From contig SZOR01000106.1 in the NCBI GenBank assembly GCA_030263275.1, forward strand, positions 1 to 14,247: a DNA stretch of 14,247 nucleotides, written 5' to 3'. Positions 13,311 to 14,247 of this stretch are shown in pieces. The notes below the pieces were generated by a model that made no database searches, was not told the origin of the DNA, and saw only the letters and a list, made by a program, of their open reading frames with translations. Position 1 is the first letter of the stretch. Each line of letters starts with the position of its first letter. The stretch comes from DSNY01 sp016861185. GTDB taxonomy: Bacteria; Pseudomonadota; Gammaproteobacteria; Burkholderiales; Burkholderiaceae_F. The translations under genes were made by a program, and so were the position numbers.

Positions 13311-14247
13311 ATGACGGCAAGCATGAGCCGCAACCCGCAACTGAACGCCCACGGCGAGCTGCACCATCTGCTTTCGATCGAAGGGCTGCCCCGCGAGATC
13401 ATCGAGCGCATCCTGTCGACGGCCGACAGTTTCATCAACGTCGCCGAGCGCGAAGTGAAGAACGTGCCGCTGCTGCGCGGGCGCAGCGTGTTCAACCTGT
13501 TCTTCGAGACCAGTACGCGCACGCGCACGACCTTCGAGATCGCCGCGCGCAGGCTCTCGGCCGACGTGTTCAACCTCGACATCGCGCGCTCGAGCACGAG
13601 CAAGGGCGAATCGCTGCTCGACACCATCGACAACCTGACCGCGATGCAGGCCGACATGTTCGTCGTGCGGCACGCGTCCAGCGGCGCGCCGTACCTGATC
13701 GCGCGCCACGTCGCGCCGCACGTGCACGTGATCAACGCCGGCGACGGGCGCCACGCGCATCCGACGCAGGGCCTGCTCGACGTGTACACGATCCGCCACT
13801 ACAAGAAGGACTTCACCAGGCTGACGGTGGCGATCGTCGGCGACATCCTGCACTCGCGCGTGGCGCGCTCGGACATCCACGCGCTGACCACGCTCGGCGT
13901 GCCCGAGGTGCGCGCGGTGGGCCCGCTGACGCTGCTGCCCGCGGGGCTCGAGCAACTCGGCGTGCGCGTGTTCACCAGGCTCGACGAAGGTATCCGCGGC
14001 GCCGACGTGATCATCATGCTGCGGCTGCAGAACGAGCGGATGCGCGGCGCGCTGCTGCCTTCGGCGCAGGAGTACTTCAAGCACTACGGGCTGACCGAGG
14101 AGAAGCTCGCGCTCGCCGCGCCCGACTGCATCGTCATGCACCCGGGGCCGATGAACCGCGGCGTCGAGATCGAATCGGCGGTGGCCGACGGCCCGCAATC
14201 GGTGATCCTCGACCAGGTCACTTTCGGCATCGCCGTGCGCATGGCGG
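13311..14247 (+). CDS. pyrB: Aspartate carbamoyltransferase catalytic subunit (3' end outside window)
   Basis: The first 312 residues are present and the frame is open to the window end. The carbamoyl-phosphate site is FFETSTRTRTTFE (64-76). HAHPTQGLLD (148-157) and HPGPMNRGVEI (from 277) complete the active site. The enzyme joins carbamoyl phosphate and aspartate in the committed step of pyrimidine synthesis in the cytosol. ATG 13311 has a G-rich SD (13298-13302) eight bases upstream; ATG 13323 is an alternative. In many betaproteobacteria a pyrC-like gene follows and forms a non-E. coli type holoenzyme, but that lies outside the window. About 10-20 residues are probably missing at the C-terminus. 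Confidence 0.97.
   Translation, partial: MTASMSRNPQLNAHGELHHLLSIEGLPREIIERILSTADSFINVAEREVKNVPLLRGRSVFNLFFETSTRTRTTFEIAARRLSADVFNLDIARSSTSKGESLLDTIDNLTAMQADMFVVRHASSGAPYLIARHVAPHVHVINAGDGRHAHPTQGLLDVYTIRHYKKDFTRLTVAIVGDILHSRVARSDIHALTTLGVPEVRAVGPLTLLPAGLEQLGVRVFTRLDEGIRGADVIIMLRLQNERMRGALLPSAQEYFKHYGLTEEKLALAAPDCIVMHPGPMNRGVEIESAVADGPQSVILDQVTFGIAVRMA

Overview
The window is about 14.2 kb of very GC-rich, densely coding chromosomal DNA. Genes are short-spaced, often overlap at stop/start codons, and lie almost entirely on the + strand. Three things point to a betaproteobacterium (Burkholderiales/Rhodocyclales-like): a groESL operon with a CIRCE (HrcA) operator over a sigma-70 promoter, the gene order yqgE-ruvX-pyrR-pyrB, and hairpin-rich CCCCCTTT/AAAGGGGG intergenic repeats. 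This assignment is inference; there is no rRNA or other strict phylogenetic marker in the window.

Region 1 (1-1663) is signalling. It holds the 3' end of a HisKA_3-type sensor kinase, a NarL/FixJ-type response regulator overlapping it by ATGA, and a separate receiver-only protein. The receiver's stop codon overlaps the start of a 23-codon mini-ORF that has a perfect Shine-Dalgarno (SD) sequence, possibly the remnant of a lost downstream gene. Region 2 (1664-4085) is a non-coding leader with small palindromes, then the groESL promoter/CIRCE, groES, a palindromic spacer, groEL and a strong UUCG-loop terminator.

Region 3 (4121-7728) is the most unusual part, a compact arsenic-type accessory operon. 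A cysteine-rich MarR regulator is followed by a fusion of an ArsN2-like GNAT acetyltransferase with an ars-cluster-type FAD/NAD(P) oxidoreductase that ends in a Cys-rich tail. A 12-TM MFS exporter closes the operon. The promoter carries two near-identical 21-bp repeats 44 bp apart, probably the regulator's operators. No arsR, arsB, arsC or arsH is in the window, so the substrate is inferred.

Region 4 (7729-10112) holds a long hairpin, then a DUF898/YjgN membrane protein overlapping an M48 metalloprotease gene by GTGA. The protease gene converges on a minus-strand photolyase gene (phr), and the two stop codons share one CTAG. Region 5 (11549-14247) starts with a divergent intergenic region containing an 18-bp inverted repeat. 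It continues with yqgE, ruvX and pyrR in overlapping tandem, a multi-hairpin repeat element, and pyrB (aspartate carbamoyltransferase), which runs off the window. The repeat's right arm supplies the probable pyrB ribosome-binding site.

Overall, conserved housekeeping blocks (chaperonin, pyrimidine synthesis) flank an accessory detoxification/membrane-stress block.
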